Assembly (NCBI GenBank): GCA_018830565.1
Contig: JAHJRX010000070.1
Coordinates: 1-49,507 of the forward strand
Direction: 5' to 3'
DNA: 49,507 nt
From: a bacterium
GTDB taxonomy: Bacteria; UBA9089; JAHJRX01
The notes under the pieces were generated by a model that was not told where the DNA came from, made no database searches, and saw only the letters and a program-made list of their open reading frames with translations. Each line of letters starts with the position of its first letter. Position 1 is the stretch's first letter. Below, piece by piece: positions 26,301 through 33,512 of this stretch. Position numbers and translations under genes: made by a program.

Positions 26301-28286
26301 TAATCTCTTTACTTTAAGCTCTCCCAAAAAAATATCTTCTTTCTCCCTTTGACTGTAAAGAGTTATCTCAGAGTTTATCAGCTGATTAAGAATATTAAAA
26401 TTATTTAAAGAAAGATCTCCGTCTATCTTAAAAAGGTCTCCTTTTTCATTTTTCTTAAGAGCACTCTTTAATCTTAGATAACCCTCTTCTTGCTGAATAA
26501 GTAGTTCTCCCGATAACTCTTTTCCTTTGCCATTTAAGGCTATATTTACATAATTAAAAAGATCTTTGTTCTTACTTTTATTCGCTACCTTAAGAAGACT
26601 TCGGTAATTAATCTCTTTTGGGTTTCCAGAAAGAGCCACGTTTCCAGTGAGATCTGAAGAAGTAAAGAGATCTAAATGAGGTATCTCGAAAATTTCTAAT
26701 AAATTTAGGAGAGGCATCTTTTCGAATTGAAGATTTGCTTTAAAGTTAAGTTCTTTTTGTAAATTTATCTCCCCCTCCCCAGTAAAAGAAACATCTTTTC
26801 CCCAGGATAAATCAAAGAGGTTAACTTTATTCCCTTGATACTTAAATTTAGCCATAAGAGAAGGAAGAGCTCTACTTTTCTCTTTCTTGGCTATTAATTT
26901 TTTACAAACCACCTCTCCTTGCCGAAAATCTTCCTTTTTATCATAATTGGCTATTAAATTTTTACAAACCACTTCTCCTTGCCAGAAATCTTCCTTTTTA
27001 TCATAATTGGCTATTAATTTTTTACAAACCACCTCTCCTTGCCGAAAATCTTCCTTTTTATCATAATTGGCTATTAATTTTTTACAAACCACCTCTCCTT
27101 GCCGAAAATCTTCCTTTTTATCATAATTGGCTATTAAATTTTTACAAACCACTTCTCCTTGCCAGAAATCTTCCTTTTTATCATAAGTAGTTTCTATATT
27201 TAAATCTCCCTCTAGATCGCTTATTTTTCTAAAGAAAAAAGAGTTCTCTTTTAAATTTATCCACTTATTTAAATTCATCTTAGGAGAAACTAAACTTACC
27301 TTAATAAAAGCAAGACTGCTTTCTATAAAACCATAAAAAGAAATATTTTGATATAAAGCCTTTTTTAAGTTAAGAGATATTTGAGCAGGAAAAAATTGGT
27401 GATTTCCTTGATCTAAGTCCTTTTTAAAATTACCTTCTAAGGAGATATCTTTAATAAGATTTTTTAAAAGATAAAATTTTACCTTGCCTTTCTCTAATCT
27501 CCATCTTCCTTGATAAGTTAACTGGTACCTTTTTTTCTTAATTTCATTTAAAGAACCTATAATTTCACCTTTAACCTGCCCCTCTTTTATTTCTTCTACA
27601 TATCTTTTTAATAAATATCTAAATTTTTCAAGTTCTAGATCTTCAAAAGATAATTTAAAATTTGCTAAAAGAGGAGAATATTTATCAATAGTTCCAAAAA
27701 GATGAAAGGTTCCTTTTTTTCTCTCTTTTAAGATACCCTTTATGGAAAAAGGAGAAGGAAATATCTTAGGATTAATCAAAAAATTAACTTGTTTAAAAAA
27801 AAGATTTAAATCACAGGAAAAATCTACGAGGTGAATAACTCCATCTTTTATCTCTATTTTAGGACATTCCACCAAATTAGCTCTTTTCAATTTAAATAAT
27901 TTTTCCCAGTTCCATTTATTGTTTTTACCTTTTATTAGAGAAAGAGAAGGAGAATATAATTTTATCTTAGAAACTAATAAATTCTTGTTCTTTTTTATCA
28001 AAAAATCCCAGAGGCTATACTTTAAGACAACCTTTTTTATTTTAATAAGATCATTGGAACCATTATTAATGATTATTTTGTTCAAGATCATGGTATTATT
28101 AAAAAAGATATCTATCTTTCCTACTTCTACCTTAGAACTTAATTTATCTTCCACCTTCTTAATAAAAGCCTCTTTAACTACAAGCTCTATTTTTTCTTTT
28201 TGGGTAATAAATCCTAAATAACTAAGAATGACAAGTAAAGTAGCTATACTCAAGATTAAGGGCCAAGCAATCCTTTTCTTCTTCAT
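23301..28286 (-). CDS. TamB-like AsmA-family envelope protein
   Basis: The 1661-residue protein has a single N-terminal membrane helix (residues 7-27) and a very long beta-rich periplasmic body. The C-terminal TamB domain (DUF490) contains SGYIEYLGTRFSINKAELEF and GEAQTKIDDILILLSYQGKL. AsmA/TamB proteins form grooved bridges across the periplasm; roles in lipid transport and outer-membrane protein assembly are known for relatives. It sits just upstream of bamA, the usual place. Residues about 368-467 are five 20-residue tandem repeats. Translation starts at ATG with AGGA about 12 nt upstream, and the dispersed repeat just upstream supplies a probable promoter. Confidence 0.92.
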   Translation of the reverse strand: MKKKRIAWPLILSIATLLVILSYLGFITQKEKIELVVKEAFIKKVEDKLSSKVEVGKIDIFFNNTMILNKIIINNGSNDLIKIKKVVLKYSLWDFLIKKNKNLLVSKIKLYSPSLSLIKGKNNKWNWEKLFKLKRANLVECPKIEIKDGVIHLVDFSCDLNLFFKQVNFLINPKIFPSPFSIKGILKERKKGTFHLFGTIDKYSPLLANFKLSFEDLELEKFRYLLKRYVEEIKEGQVKGEIIGSLNEIKKKRYQLTYQGRWRLEKGKVKFYLLKNLIKDISLEGNFKKDLDQGNHQFFPAQISLNLKKALYQNISFYGFIESSLAFIKVSLVSPKMNLNKWINLKENSFFFRKISDLEGDLNIETTYDKKEDFWQGEVVCKNLIANYDKKEDFRQGEVVCKKLIANYDKKEDFRQGEVVCKKLIANYDKKEDFWQGEVVCKNLIANYDKKEDFRQGEVVCKKLIAKKEKSRALPSLMAKFKYQGNKVNLFDLSWGKDVSFTGEGEINLQKELNFKANLQFEKMPLLNLLEIFEIPHLDLFTSSDLTGNVALSGNPKEINYRSLLKVANKSKNKDLFNYVNIALNGKGKELSGELLIQQEEGYLRLKSALKKNEKGDLFKIDGDLSLNNFNILNQLINSEITLYSQREKEDIFLGELKVKRLVCNNNDLGDFNYCLYYQGSTLETIPTSSRIGLLIKNKIQFNQDENFLNSQISLNNLDFSLITNSFKELKRYQPLQAFLFGEMKLCKKPKEPLLITAKNLKLKNTSVNKDKLGDFNLDFSYFNQSLQISRLTEEREKIDLTGKIKLKDFKATEAQLILKTNLVSTYYGHLTSTLHINQRDSLMIISGDADLGLKEGRLGFQNIVAEIEKDKYGQIEITKFVSNLNKVGHLSLIGKIKSQKQDLDLYFQIKELPISTLPSYILARNSGSLNLSGYIKGKIRQPEVSLNFQTNSLKINKRIPRDFEGEVTLAEDKMLRFKSSSSSKSIFLEGTIDFKKDLEVDASLFFNQEVAKDILDIFTPLKNVEGTVSGQILIKEKLINPKLIACLKVNELAFLKVKAKEAEVKFCYFNREIKIEQLFLDQKSGFLNLNESVISLYPEGRFQIKVNLTNFKFLGLSLAGKVELFTKSKPDQGDDKYEGLVKATNLVFNKRVKVKEIYSQFLYQDDTLYLSPYQEERSILGEMIFSFPDRITINKLDYVKGNQLFLRAQGVVFPKEERLNIDLEAFEPLLKMVPEYLKNINSVSGKLEAKITIEGLFNNYRLLGRLVLTQGEVTTSLKYFEKLTKVEAKVDLDDYYLKIRDLSFSLNKGIVNSYGEIVIPEKKINLCLTTTKPLELSIPLEIEAKLLANLHLEGDYETLVCKGIVEFLDTNFTYRKKLSRKKEYFFNQVKFDLKLLAKNNVRYYNNYVKCKVIDSSWIRFLGFPGRFEVTGDLKSSSGYIEYLGTRFSINKAELEFREGENSPYLSGEAQTKIDDILILLSYQGKLFESEPLLCAPGIYPPKTKDEIVGMLRLGRDYKKVGKEKIDALLFLGLIRLTGIGLNDSLIKPLESNLSKLLKVDVDISLPYVERYLLKEEEKDLKKSADKSPETMFNLGKYITDDLYLNYRGAMGRKKEESKFLQEFGLEYHLRPEESIKYEYLPKSNGEKEEHEISIKKEISF
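26888..27185. repeat. Five 60-bp tandem repeats inside the tamB-like gene
   Basis: The 60-bp unit encodes YDKKEDF(W/R)QGEVVCK(N/K)LIAN and is repeated five times with exact period. Two unit types alternate in gene order as W, R, R, W, R. Units of the same type are identical in the stretches compared, for example 27001-27060 and 27061-27120. The length is a multiple of three, so copy-number change keeps the frame. Confidence 0.97.
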
Positions 28287-28313
28287 GATCTTATTTAATT
28301 CCTCATAAGTTTA

Positions 28314-28322
28314 ATTATAGCA
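28314..28322 (-). promoter_or_regulatory. Extended -10 promoter upstream of the tamB-like gene
   Basis: On the minus strand the sequence reads TGCTATAAT, a perfect TGnTATAAT extended -10, at the outer end of the dispersed inverted repeat. Transcription would start about 7 nt downstream, near 28307, leaving a leader of about 20 nt before the ribosome site and ATG at 28286. The -35 region is weak, which extended -10 promoters tolerate. Confidence 0.65.
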
Positions 28323-28323
28323 T

Positions 28324-28407
28324 TTATTAATGAAAATTTGACATAGGGCGAGCAAGTTTATCTTTTATTACTCGGTATTATTTCCTAAGTCTAATTTTTG
28401 TTAATAA
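28324..28407. repeat. Dispersed inverted repeat, full copy A
   Basis: The left arm 28324-28347 and the right arm 28384-28407 pair at 20 of 24 positions. The 36-base loop contains GCGAGCAAG and CTCGGTATTA, with CGAG/CTCG as a possible inner stem. A homologous full copy lies at 43374-43467, and half copies lie at 2383-2422 and 47268-47304. There is no transposase, so it resembles a non-autonomous MITE-like or REP-like element. Confidence 0.85.
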
Positions 28408-28542
28408 CTACTAGACTCACCAATTTTTAGATTAAGGTAACCTTCAAGCTACATTAAGACCAAGCTCCATTCAAAACAATGCCTCAGGCTACCTGGGGGG
28501 AGAAAATAAGGACCTTTTTAAGTAGAAATTATTACCAGAAAA

Positions 28543-28558
28543 GGAGGCCAAAGGCTCC
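28543..28558 (-). terminator. Possible intrinsic terminator after the PGPGW gene
   Basis: On the minus strand GGAGCC, loop TTT, GGCCTCC forms a short G+C-rich stem with one bulge, followed by TTTTCTGG. The T-run is short. It lies about 135 bp downstream of the PGPGW stop and upstream of the tamB promoter, a sensible place for a terminator. Confidence 0.45.
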
Positions 28559-28638
28559 AAAAGCAGAGAATTATTAAGCTAAGTTGTGGAAATATAATAT
28601 TTTAAATATCTGCCGGGAATTACTATGATTTCGTTCCC

Positions 28639-28667
28639 AATAAGATGCTTCCATTCAACATCTTATT
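28639..28667. other. Perfect 9-bp inverted repeat
   Basis: AATAAGATG and CATCTTATT flank an 11-base loop immediately downstream of the PGPGW gene stop. No T-run follows on the minus strand. It may be an mRNA 3'-end hairpin or a protein-binding palindrome; function unknown. Confidence 0.55.
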
Positions 28668-28692
28668 TGGTAAGCACTTATTAACGCTGACC

Positions 28693-29001
28693 TTATTTGT
28701 TTGGGGAAGATGGTCCAGAGTCATGGGTGTTTGACCCTTTCTGATCCTTAGGCAAAACAAGCTGACAATGCTTTTGCAACCAAGCCACAAATCCCCGGGT
28801 ATAGGTTTTGGATTCATTCTTCAACCATTTCAGCAAAAGACGAGCCCAAACAACTTCTAAAGCTAAAATACTTAACCCGATGATGATAACCGCCAGCCCC
28901 GGACCTGGGAGAAAAAGCATGACTAGACCCAACAAAAATATCGTGAAACCAATAATAATTATGAAGAGTCGTCGCAGAAACTTATACGTTACTTGAATCA
29001 T
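28693..29001 (-). CDS. Small PGPGW-family membrane protein
   Basis: The 102-residue protein has a basic N-terminus, two hydrophobic segments (about residues 11-31 and 36-52) and the motif PGPG at 32-35. ALEVVWARLLLKWLK follows, matching the PGPGW family of putative transmembrane proteins, whose function is unknown. The C-terminal tail is hydrophilic. The gene and its 3' flank are richer in G+C and use codons such as CTG, GTC and CGT more than neighbouring genes, suggesting recent transfer. It stands alone between two repeat-bearing spacers and does not look like part of the envelope operon. Confidence 0.8.
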   Translation of the reverse strand: MIQVTYKFLRRLFIIIIGFTIFLLGLVMLFLPGPGLAVIIIGLSILALEVVWARLLLKWLKNESKTYTRGFVAWLQKHCQLVLPKDQKGSNTHDSGPSSPNK

Positions 29002-29065
29002 GTTTGCTCCCTTAGGTCTTAATTCGTATATTCTCTATCTTATTTTATTAATCTTTTCTGAAGGA

Positions 29066-29155
29066 GTTACCAAAAAGAGTAACTTGTTATTTTAATACCC
29101 TTAGAAAGGGGTTACCAAAAAGAGTAACTTGTTATTTTAATACCCTTAGAAAGGA
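29066..29155. repeat. 45-bp direct tandem repeat, two copies
   Basis: GTTACCAAAAAGAGTAACTT starts at 29066 and again at 29111, and the whole 45-bp unit is repeated. Each unit begins with a small hairpin, GTTAC and GTAAC around CAAAAAGA. It lies upstream of the PGPGW gene. Confidence 0.92.
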
Positions 29156-29257
29156 TATCTCATTTTTTTACAAGTTCCCTCTTCTTAAAAGAAAAATTAC
29201 CAGAAAAAATAACCAAATGTCAAGAAAAATTACGGAGGTGGAAAATAAAAAGGCGGT

Positions 29258-29287
29258 AGATGACTAGTTAAAAAGGTTAGGTCATCT
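29258..29287 (-). terminator. Possible intrinsic terminator after the NHL-repeat gene
   Basis: On the minus strand AGATGAC...GTCATCT (7 bp, extendable with a bulge) lies directly after the stop at 29294. It is followed by ACCGCC and then TTTTTATTTT. The gap between stem and T-run makes it imperfect. Confidence 0.45.
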
Positions 29288-29293
29288 TCTTTC

Positions 29294-31816
29294 TTAATTA
29301 ATAATAGCTATTTTACCTTTAAAAACCACCCTCCCTTTATCAAAAACAAGGTAGAGATATACTCCGCTTCCTACTACTTGACTGTATTTATTGGTAATAT
29401 CCCAAGAGGGGGTATCTTCTTTATCTTCAATAGTTTTAATTAATTCTCCAGCGATATTGTAAATTTCAATCTTAGTAAAATTTACTATCCGGCCAAAGGT
29501 AATTTTATGTTCCGCAGTCTTGGTCAAATTCAAAGGATTGGGATAAAGAGAAATGCTCTTTATAGAGATATTATCTGAAACTTCTTCTATGATCCCGTAA
29601 ATTCCAAGTTTGTTAATTTGTGTCTTAATCTTTCTTGCTAATTTATCTATAGTTTGAGAGTAAGATAACTTTTCCCATCTTTGTTCTTCTTTATTTAAGT
29701 AATAAATCTTTAAGTTATCTTCATTGGTTTTTAGTTGGCCTATTACTTCTTCATCATAAGGAAGAGTAATATAAGTAACTCCCTCAGTTTGATTAACTTG
29801 AATCTTACTACTCAGAGTTAAAAGATTCCCATGCATTCCTACCGCTTTAAATTCATGGATACTTTTCTCCAAAATTTCAGAAAGGTGTAAATTTGAATTA
29901 AGAGTTAACTTATAATTGGCTACCTTGATAGAATGATCTTCAGGGTTATTGACCACGAAGACATAGGCATCTTCTTCTAAAGCATTGGCATTAATTTCAA
30001 TGGTTGCTCCACTGGTGCTTTTTGTCATTCCTCCTATCTTAGCCTGGGTGTAAATAATTATTCTTCCTTGACTACAATCATAAAAAGGCATATTTATCCC
30101 ATCGTCAATCTTCCCCCAGATGTAACAGTATCTCTGCCAGGGATACCAACTAGGAATAAGGGATAAATCTAGTAAATAAGCATCCTTTTCTAAGTTATCT
30201 TGATCTTGATCATCTTCTTTTATTCCAGAAATAATTTTTCCCCAGGTAATATCTTTTAAACTTGCTAAATTATTGAACCAGTCTCTATCTTTATCCCAAT
30301 AAAGGGTAATAGTGGCATTATCGTCCATATCTAAATCTTCCCAAGTAATGAGATAGTCATAGCCAGCTTTGGTCTCTCCTAAAGGAGGTTTTATCATCTC
30401 TATACATGGAGGAAGATTGTTATTAAGAATAAAGATATCATAAGATTCATCTTCTCCTTTTAAAGGTGGTAATCCGTTATCTCTAGCAATAACTTTTATC
30501 TTAGCTTTATCACTACTATAACCAGAAGTATCCCAGAGATATGTTGTTTCTTGTAAATTAGAAGCCACGGTAATAGGGTAAGAAACTCCTCCGTCCAGAG
30601 ACAGTAAGATATTAAAATGATGGAGGTCGGAGAGATTTTCATCAGTAACTTTCCAGTTAATGGTAAAATTACCTTTAATTGTCTCTTTACCATTAGGACT
30701 AATTACAGTCACCAGAGGAGCTTTGTTTAATGGAGCTCCTACTATCTTTCTTATTCTATTATTAGCTTGATCTGAAAAGTAAAAATTTCCTTGACTATCC
30801 ATCGTTAAACTATAAGGATAATTTAACGATGCTTCTAAAGCAGGGTTATTTTCTCCAGAAAAACCAGCTTTCCCATTTCCAGCAAAAGTAGTAATTATCC
30901 CATCTTGATTAATTTTTCTAAGGCGATGATTAAAAGAGTCACAGATGTATAAATTGCCTATGGTATCCATAAAGATTTCAGTAGGTTTCCTTAAAGAAGT
31001 AGAGATGGCCAGGAGATTATCTCCAGAGTAACCTTCTTGATTATTTCCAGCAATAGTAGTAATAATTCCTTTAGTATCAACCTTTCTAATTCTGCTATTG
31101 CAAGTATGGGTAATATAAATATCCCCAAAACTATTAACTAATACTCCATGAGGATAACGAAGCTTAGAAGATAAAGCATCTTTATTATCTCCATCGTAGC
31201 CTTCTTCTCCGTTACCTGCTACGGTGACAATAATTCCATCTTGGTTAACCTTTCTAAGACGATGATTAAAAGAATCACAGATGTATAAATTATCTTCTTT
31301 GTCTATAAAAATACCATAAGGAAGATATAGAGAAGCCTTTGTGGCTAAGTCTCCATCTCCAGAAAAACCAACTATCCCATTTCCAGCAATGGTTGTAATG
31401 ATTCCATTTTTATCAATCTTTCTGATCCTATGGTTCTTAGAATCTGAAAAATAGATGTTTTCTTTTTGATCTAAACAAATACTTACCGGTTCACTTAGAG
31501 AAGCCTTTGTGGCTAAGTCTCCATCTCCAGAAAAACCAACTATCCCATTTCCAGCAATGGTTGTAATGATTCCATTTTTATCAATCTTTCTGATCCTATG
31601 GTTTAAAGTATCAGCTAAATATAAATTATCTTCTTTATCTATGGTAATACCCGAAGGGCTCCTCAAAGAAGCAGAAATGGCTGGTCCTCCATCACCATAA
31701 AAATTAGACATCCCATCCCCGGCAATAGTATAAATATCTCCAACTTCAGCCTGAGAAAGAAAAGGAAAAAGTATTGAGCAAATTAATAAAGGTAATAATA
31801 ATCTTTTTATGCTCAT
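29294..31816 (-). CDS. Secreted NHL-repeat protein with FlgD-like C-terminal domain
   Basis: The 840-residue protein has a signal peptide (residues 1-23, ending SQAE). About six NHL beta-propeller repeats of some 56 residues follow, with the pattern TIAGNG..GFSGD and ....NHRIRKI. Then come Ig-like segments (for example VTVISPNGKETIKGNFTINW) and a C-terminal FlgD Ig-like domain with LYPNPLNL, IEIYNIAGELIKTI and GSGVYLYLV. It is probably secreted and surface-associated, with a binding propeller; the ligand is unknown. Two neighbouring NHL units share about 100 identical bases. The ATG at 31816 has AGGCAG a few bases upstream, and a hairpin with eight T sits right before that. Confidence 0.88.
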   Translation of the reverse strand: MSIKRLLLPLLICSILFPFLSQAEVGDIYTIAGDGMSNFYGDGGPAISASLRSPSGITIDKEDNLYLADTLNHRIRKIDKNGIITTIAGNGIVGFSGDGDLATKASLSEPVSICLDQKENIYFSDSKNHRIRKIDKNGIITTIAGNGIVGFSGDGDLATKASLYLPYGIFIDKEDNLYICDSFNHRLRKVNQDGIIVTVAGNGEEGYDGDNKDALSSKLRYPHGVLVNSFGDIYITHTCNSRIRKVDTKGIITTIAGNNQEGYSGDNLLAISTSLRKPTEIFMDTIGNLYICDSFNHRLRKINQDGIITTFAGNGKAGFSGENNPALEASLNYPYSLTMDSQGNFYFSDQANNRIRKIVGAPLNKAPLVTVISPNGKETIKGNFTINWKVTDENLSDLHHFNILLSLDGGVSYPITVASNLQETTYLWDTSGYSSDKAKIKVIARDNGLPPLKGEDESYDIFILNNNLPPCIEMIKPPLGETKAGYDYLITWEDLDMDDNATITLYWDKDRDWFNNLASLKDITWGKIISGIKEDDQDQDNLEKDAYLLDLSLIPSWYPWQRYCYIWGKIDDGINMPFYDCSQGRIIIYTQAKIGGMTKSTSGATIEINANALEEDAYVFVVNNPEDHSIKVANYKLTLNSNLHLSEILEKSIHEFKAVGMHGNLLTLSSKIQVNQTEGVTYITLPYDEEVIGQLKTNEDNLKIYYLNKEEQRWEKLSYSQTIDKLARKIKTQINKLGIYGIIEEVSDNISIKSISLYPNPLNLTKTAEHKITFGRIVNFTKIEIYNIAGELIKTIEDKEDTPSWDITNKYSQVVGSGVYLYLVFDKGRVVFKGKIAIIN
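31333..31603. repeat. Recently homogenised NHL repeat pair (168-bp period)
   Basis: The stretches starting AAGCCTTTGTGGCTAAGTCT at 31333 and 31501 are identical for about 100 bases, far more than the other NHL units. 168 bp is exactly one 56-residue NHL repeat, so this is a recent duplication or gene conversion. Confidence 0.9.
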
Positions 31817-32106
31817 ATCTGCCTAAAAACAAAAAAAACCAAACTATATCAAGCTACTTTCATCAGCTCTCTTATCGTTTGGCTTAAATAAGATATGAGG
31901 TATTATTAAGATACCTTTATGTCTTGCCTAACTACACCCCTCCCTTGGAGCTACTATTAAAAATAATAAAACAGTAATTAAGTATCAAAACTTAGTAAAA
32001 TATAGCTAATTAGTTAATTTTTGTCAACAAAATTTTCGGTTTAATACTATAATAACTAATAATAATTTTGTCTCAATTAAGAAAGATATTTTTGACAGCT
32101 GAACGT
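31817..32106. other. Spacer upstream of the NHL gene
   Basis: This 290-bp interval contains the leader hairpin at 31829-31882 and A/T-rich sequence. A small inverted repeat AGGTAT/ATACCT lies on the minus strand around 31895-31915. I see no gene in it. Confidence 0.6.
31829..31882 (-). promoter_or_regulatory. Terminator-like hairpin in the NHL gene leader (possible attenuator)
   Basis: On the minus strand CCAAAC (31882-31877) pairs with GTTTGG (31844-31839), and an inner AGCT/AGCT stem encloses GATGAAAGT. TTTTTTTTGTTTTT follows at once. The ribosome site and ATG begin about 10 bases later, leaving no room for a promoter between them. It therefore looks like an attenuator or riboswitch expression platform rather than the end of the upstream cupin gene. 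It matches no riboswitch class I can recall. Confidence 0.5.
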
Positions 32107-32481
32107 TTACGATATGGCTTTACCACCTAATTCGCGGCCATAATCATCTTCTAGTCGCTCTATATCATCTTCTCCAAAATATTCGCCTCTTTGAATTTCA
32201 ATAAAAGCCATATTTGAAATACCTATATTTTCAATTCTATGAACAGCTTCTTGAGGAATATCTATAGATTCTCCTGCTTTAAGATAAATCTTTTTATCAT
32301 TTAAAATAACGACTGCTTCTCCATAGATTATATACCAGTGCTCACTACGATACCGATGCCGTTGCATACTTAACCGCTTTTTTGGATAAACTACAATTCT
32401 CTTAACTTTATGCTCAAGCTCATTGCTTAAGACTACAAAATATCCCCAAGGACGATGATCTTTTGTTTTAGTTCTACTCAA
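32107..32481 (-). CDS. Cupin of the type II mannose-6-phosphate isomerase family
   Basis: The 124-residue single cupin domain matches the C-terminal isomerase domain of bifunctional ManC proteins: RPWGYF near the start, QRHRYRSEHWYIIYGEA with metal-binding His and Glu, and FGEDDIERLEDDYGR at the end. It would convert fructose-6-phosphate to mannose-6-phosphate, feeding the phosphohexomutase and nucleotidyltransferase at 13.7-18 kb. Some relatives act only as sugar-binding cupins. The start is TTG with GAGG about 9 nt upstream. It stands between truA and the NHL gene with sizeable spacers. Confidence 0.85.
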   Translation of the reverse strand: MSRTKTKDHRPWGYFVVLSNELEHKVKRIVVYPKKRLSMQRHRYRSEHWYIIYGEAVVILNDKKIYLKAGESIDIPQEAVHRIENIGISNMAFIEIQRGEYFGEDDIERLEDDYGRELGGKAIS

Positions 32482-32610
32482 GATTAAAAACCTCTTTTTT
32501 TACTATCATTTGTAATCAATGCCTGGTTTCTTTTGAATAATGCCTCAGTTACGGGTGAAAATTGGTAGTCACCTTTAGAAACTGATGACTGAAAACTAAC
32601 ACCTGAACGA

Positions 32611-33360
32611 TTACTTATTAGCTAAGTATCCAACTTTTAAAAGATATAACCCACAAGGAGAAGCAAATATCACCTTATTAACCTTTTTTTCTCTGCCTTC
32701 TAATATGTCTCTTATCTCCTTTATCGACAAACGTCCTTTTCCTGCTTCTATTAAAACTCCCACTATTCCTCTTGCCATATGGGGTAAAAAAGCATTAGCT
32801 GTAATTATAAACTTAATAATATTTTTCTCTTTAATAATCCTTACCTCTTTAACTTCTCTTTGAGGATTCTTAATTTCCTTCAAATTTGTAGAAAAAGGAG
32901 AAAAATCATGCTGACCTAAAAAATACTTAGAAGTTAATCTCATTCTTCTTAAATTTAACTTATCCTTTACCCACCACATATAATTTCGACAAAATGGAGA
33001 ATAAGTTTCTTGATTTAAGACTAAATATTGATAAGTTCGAAATACAGCCGAAAAACGAGCATGGTATTTTTCATTTACTTCTTCTCCTTTTAAAATAACG
33101 ATATCCTTAGGTAAAAGACTATTTAAAGCTTTCTCTATTATTTCTACCTTTAAATTAGTCTTTGTTTTAAAATTTACCACCTGCCCTAAGCTATGAACTC
33201 CCTTATCTGTTCTCCCCGCAGAAAGAAGTTTTACTTTCTCATTACAAATTTGGGAAAGTTTTTCTTCAATCATGCCTCCTATGGTCCTAAGATGAGATTG
33301 CTTCTGCCACCCAAAATAATTAGTTCCATCATAGGCTACTACTAATTTAATATTCTTCAT
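32611..33360 (-). CDS. truA: tRNA pseudouridine(38-40) synthase
   Basis: TruA isomerises uridines 38-40 in the tRNA anticodon stem. The 249-residue protein begins with VAYDGTNYFGWQ and has the catalytic aspartate in AGRTDKGVHSLGQV. FLPHMARGIVGVLIEAG near the C-terminus is also conserved. truA commonly follows rplQ in bacteria. Here an intrinsic terminator at 33458-33483 separates it from rplQ, so it probably has its own promoter in the 150-bp spacer or relies on read-through. Confidence 0.98.
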   Translation of the reverse strand: MKNIKLVVAYDGTNYFGWQKQSHLRTIGGMIEEKLSQICNEKVKLLSAGRTDKGVHSLGQVVNFKTKTNLKVEIIEKALNSLLPKDIVILKGEEVNEKYHARFSAVFRTYQYLVLNQETYSPFCRNYMWWVKDKLNLRRMRLTSKYFLGQHDFSPFSTNLKEIKNPQREVKEVRIIKEKNIIKFIITANAFLPHMARGIVGVLIEAGKGRLSIKEIRDILEGREKKVNKVIFASPCGLYLLKVGYLANK

Positions 33361-33390
33361 TATGGTTAGTCAACAGTTAGTTATCTAAAT

Positions 33391-33432
33391 CTTCACACTA
33401 TCTTCAATTTTCTTCACACTATCTTCAATTAA
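33391..33432. repeat. 21-bp tandem repeat upstream of truA
   Basis: CTTCACACTATCTTCAATT occurs at 33391 and again at 33412, a 21-bp period, two copies, in the rplQ-truA spacer. Confidence 0.85.
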
Positions 33433-33450
33433 GCTCAAAATTCCAACATA

Positions 33451-33483
33451 AATACAAAAAGCGCCTTTTGCTTGGGCGCTTTA
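33451..33483 (-). terminator. Intrinsic terminator of the S10-spc-alpha cluster
   Basis: On the minus strand AAAGCGCC (33482-33475), loop of nine bases, GGCGCTTT (33465-33458) is a perfect 8-bp stem ending in a T-run TTTTTG. It lies about 30 bp after the rplQ stop and is the clearest intrinsic terminator in the window. Confidence 0.92.
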
Positions 33484-33512
33484 AATAAATATCTTAAAAC
33501 TAAGGTAGACCT

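Larger units (their letters stand above)
28287..28692. other. Gene-free interval between the PGPGW gene and tamB-like gene
   Basis: This 406-bp spacer holds the full dispersed inverted repeat (28324-28407), a promoter-like site at its edge, a GGAGCC hairpin with a short T-run (28543-28558) and a perfect 9-bp hairpin (28639-28667). The part from about 28440 is less AT-rich than the surroundings. No tRNA or convincing open reading frame was seen. Confidence 0.8.
29002..29293. other. Spacer between NHL-protein and PGPGW genes
   Basis: This 292-bp interval contains a 45-bp direct repeat (29066-29155), a hairpin just after the NHL gene stop (29258-29287) and otherwise A/T-rich sequence. No small gene is supported. 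Confidence 0.7.

Noticed and set aside
26888-27185. CRISPR or mobile-element origin of the 60-bp repeats
   Set aside because: The repeats are contiguous, in frame and inside a single open reading frame, so they are coding tandem repeats.
28440-28690. tRNA or small RNA gene in the higher-GC spacer
   Set aside because: Several short hairpins are visible but no cloverleaf, T-loop motif or clear promoter-terminator pair.
28623-28817. 64-residue minus-strand open frame
   Set aside because: It overlaps the PGPGW gene in another frame and has no motif; the PGPGW reading is clearly the coding one.
31817-31960. c-di-GMP or fluoride riboswitch upstream of the NHL gene
   Set aside because: Short words such as GGCAA, AAGCC and CTGATGA are present, but the conserved cores and pairing order of these classes are not. 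Only a generic hairpin with a T-run is supported.
32541-32560. AATGCCTCAG shared between about 28.48 kb and 32.54 kb as a dispersed repeat
   Set aside because: The similarity covers only about ten bases and does not extend, so chance cannot be excluded.
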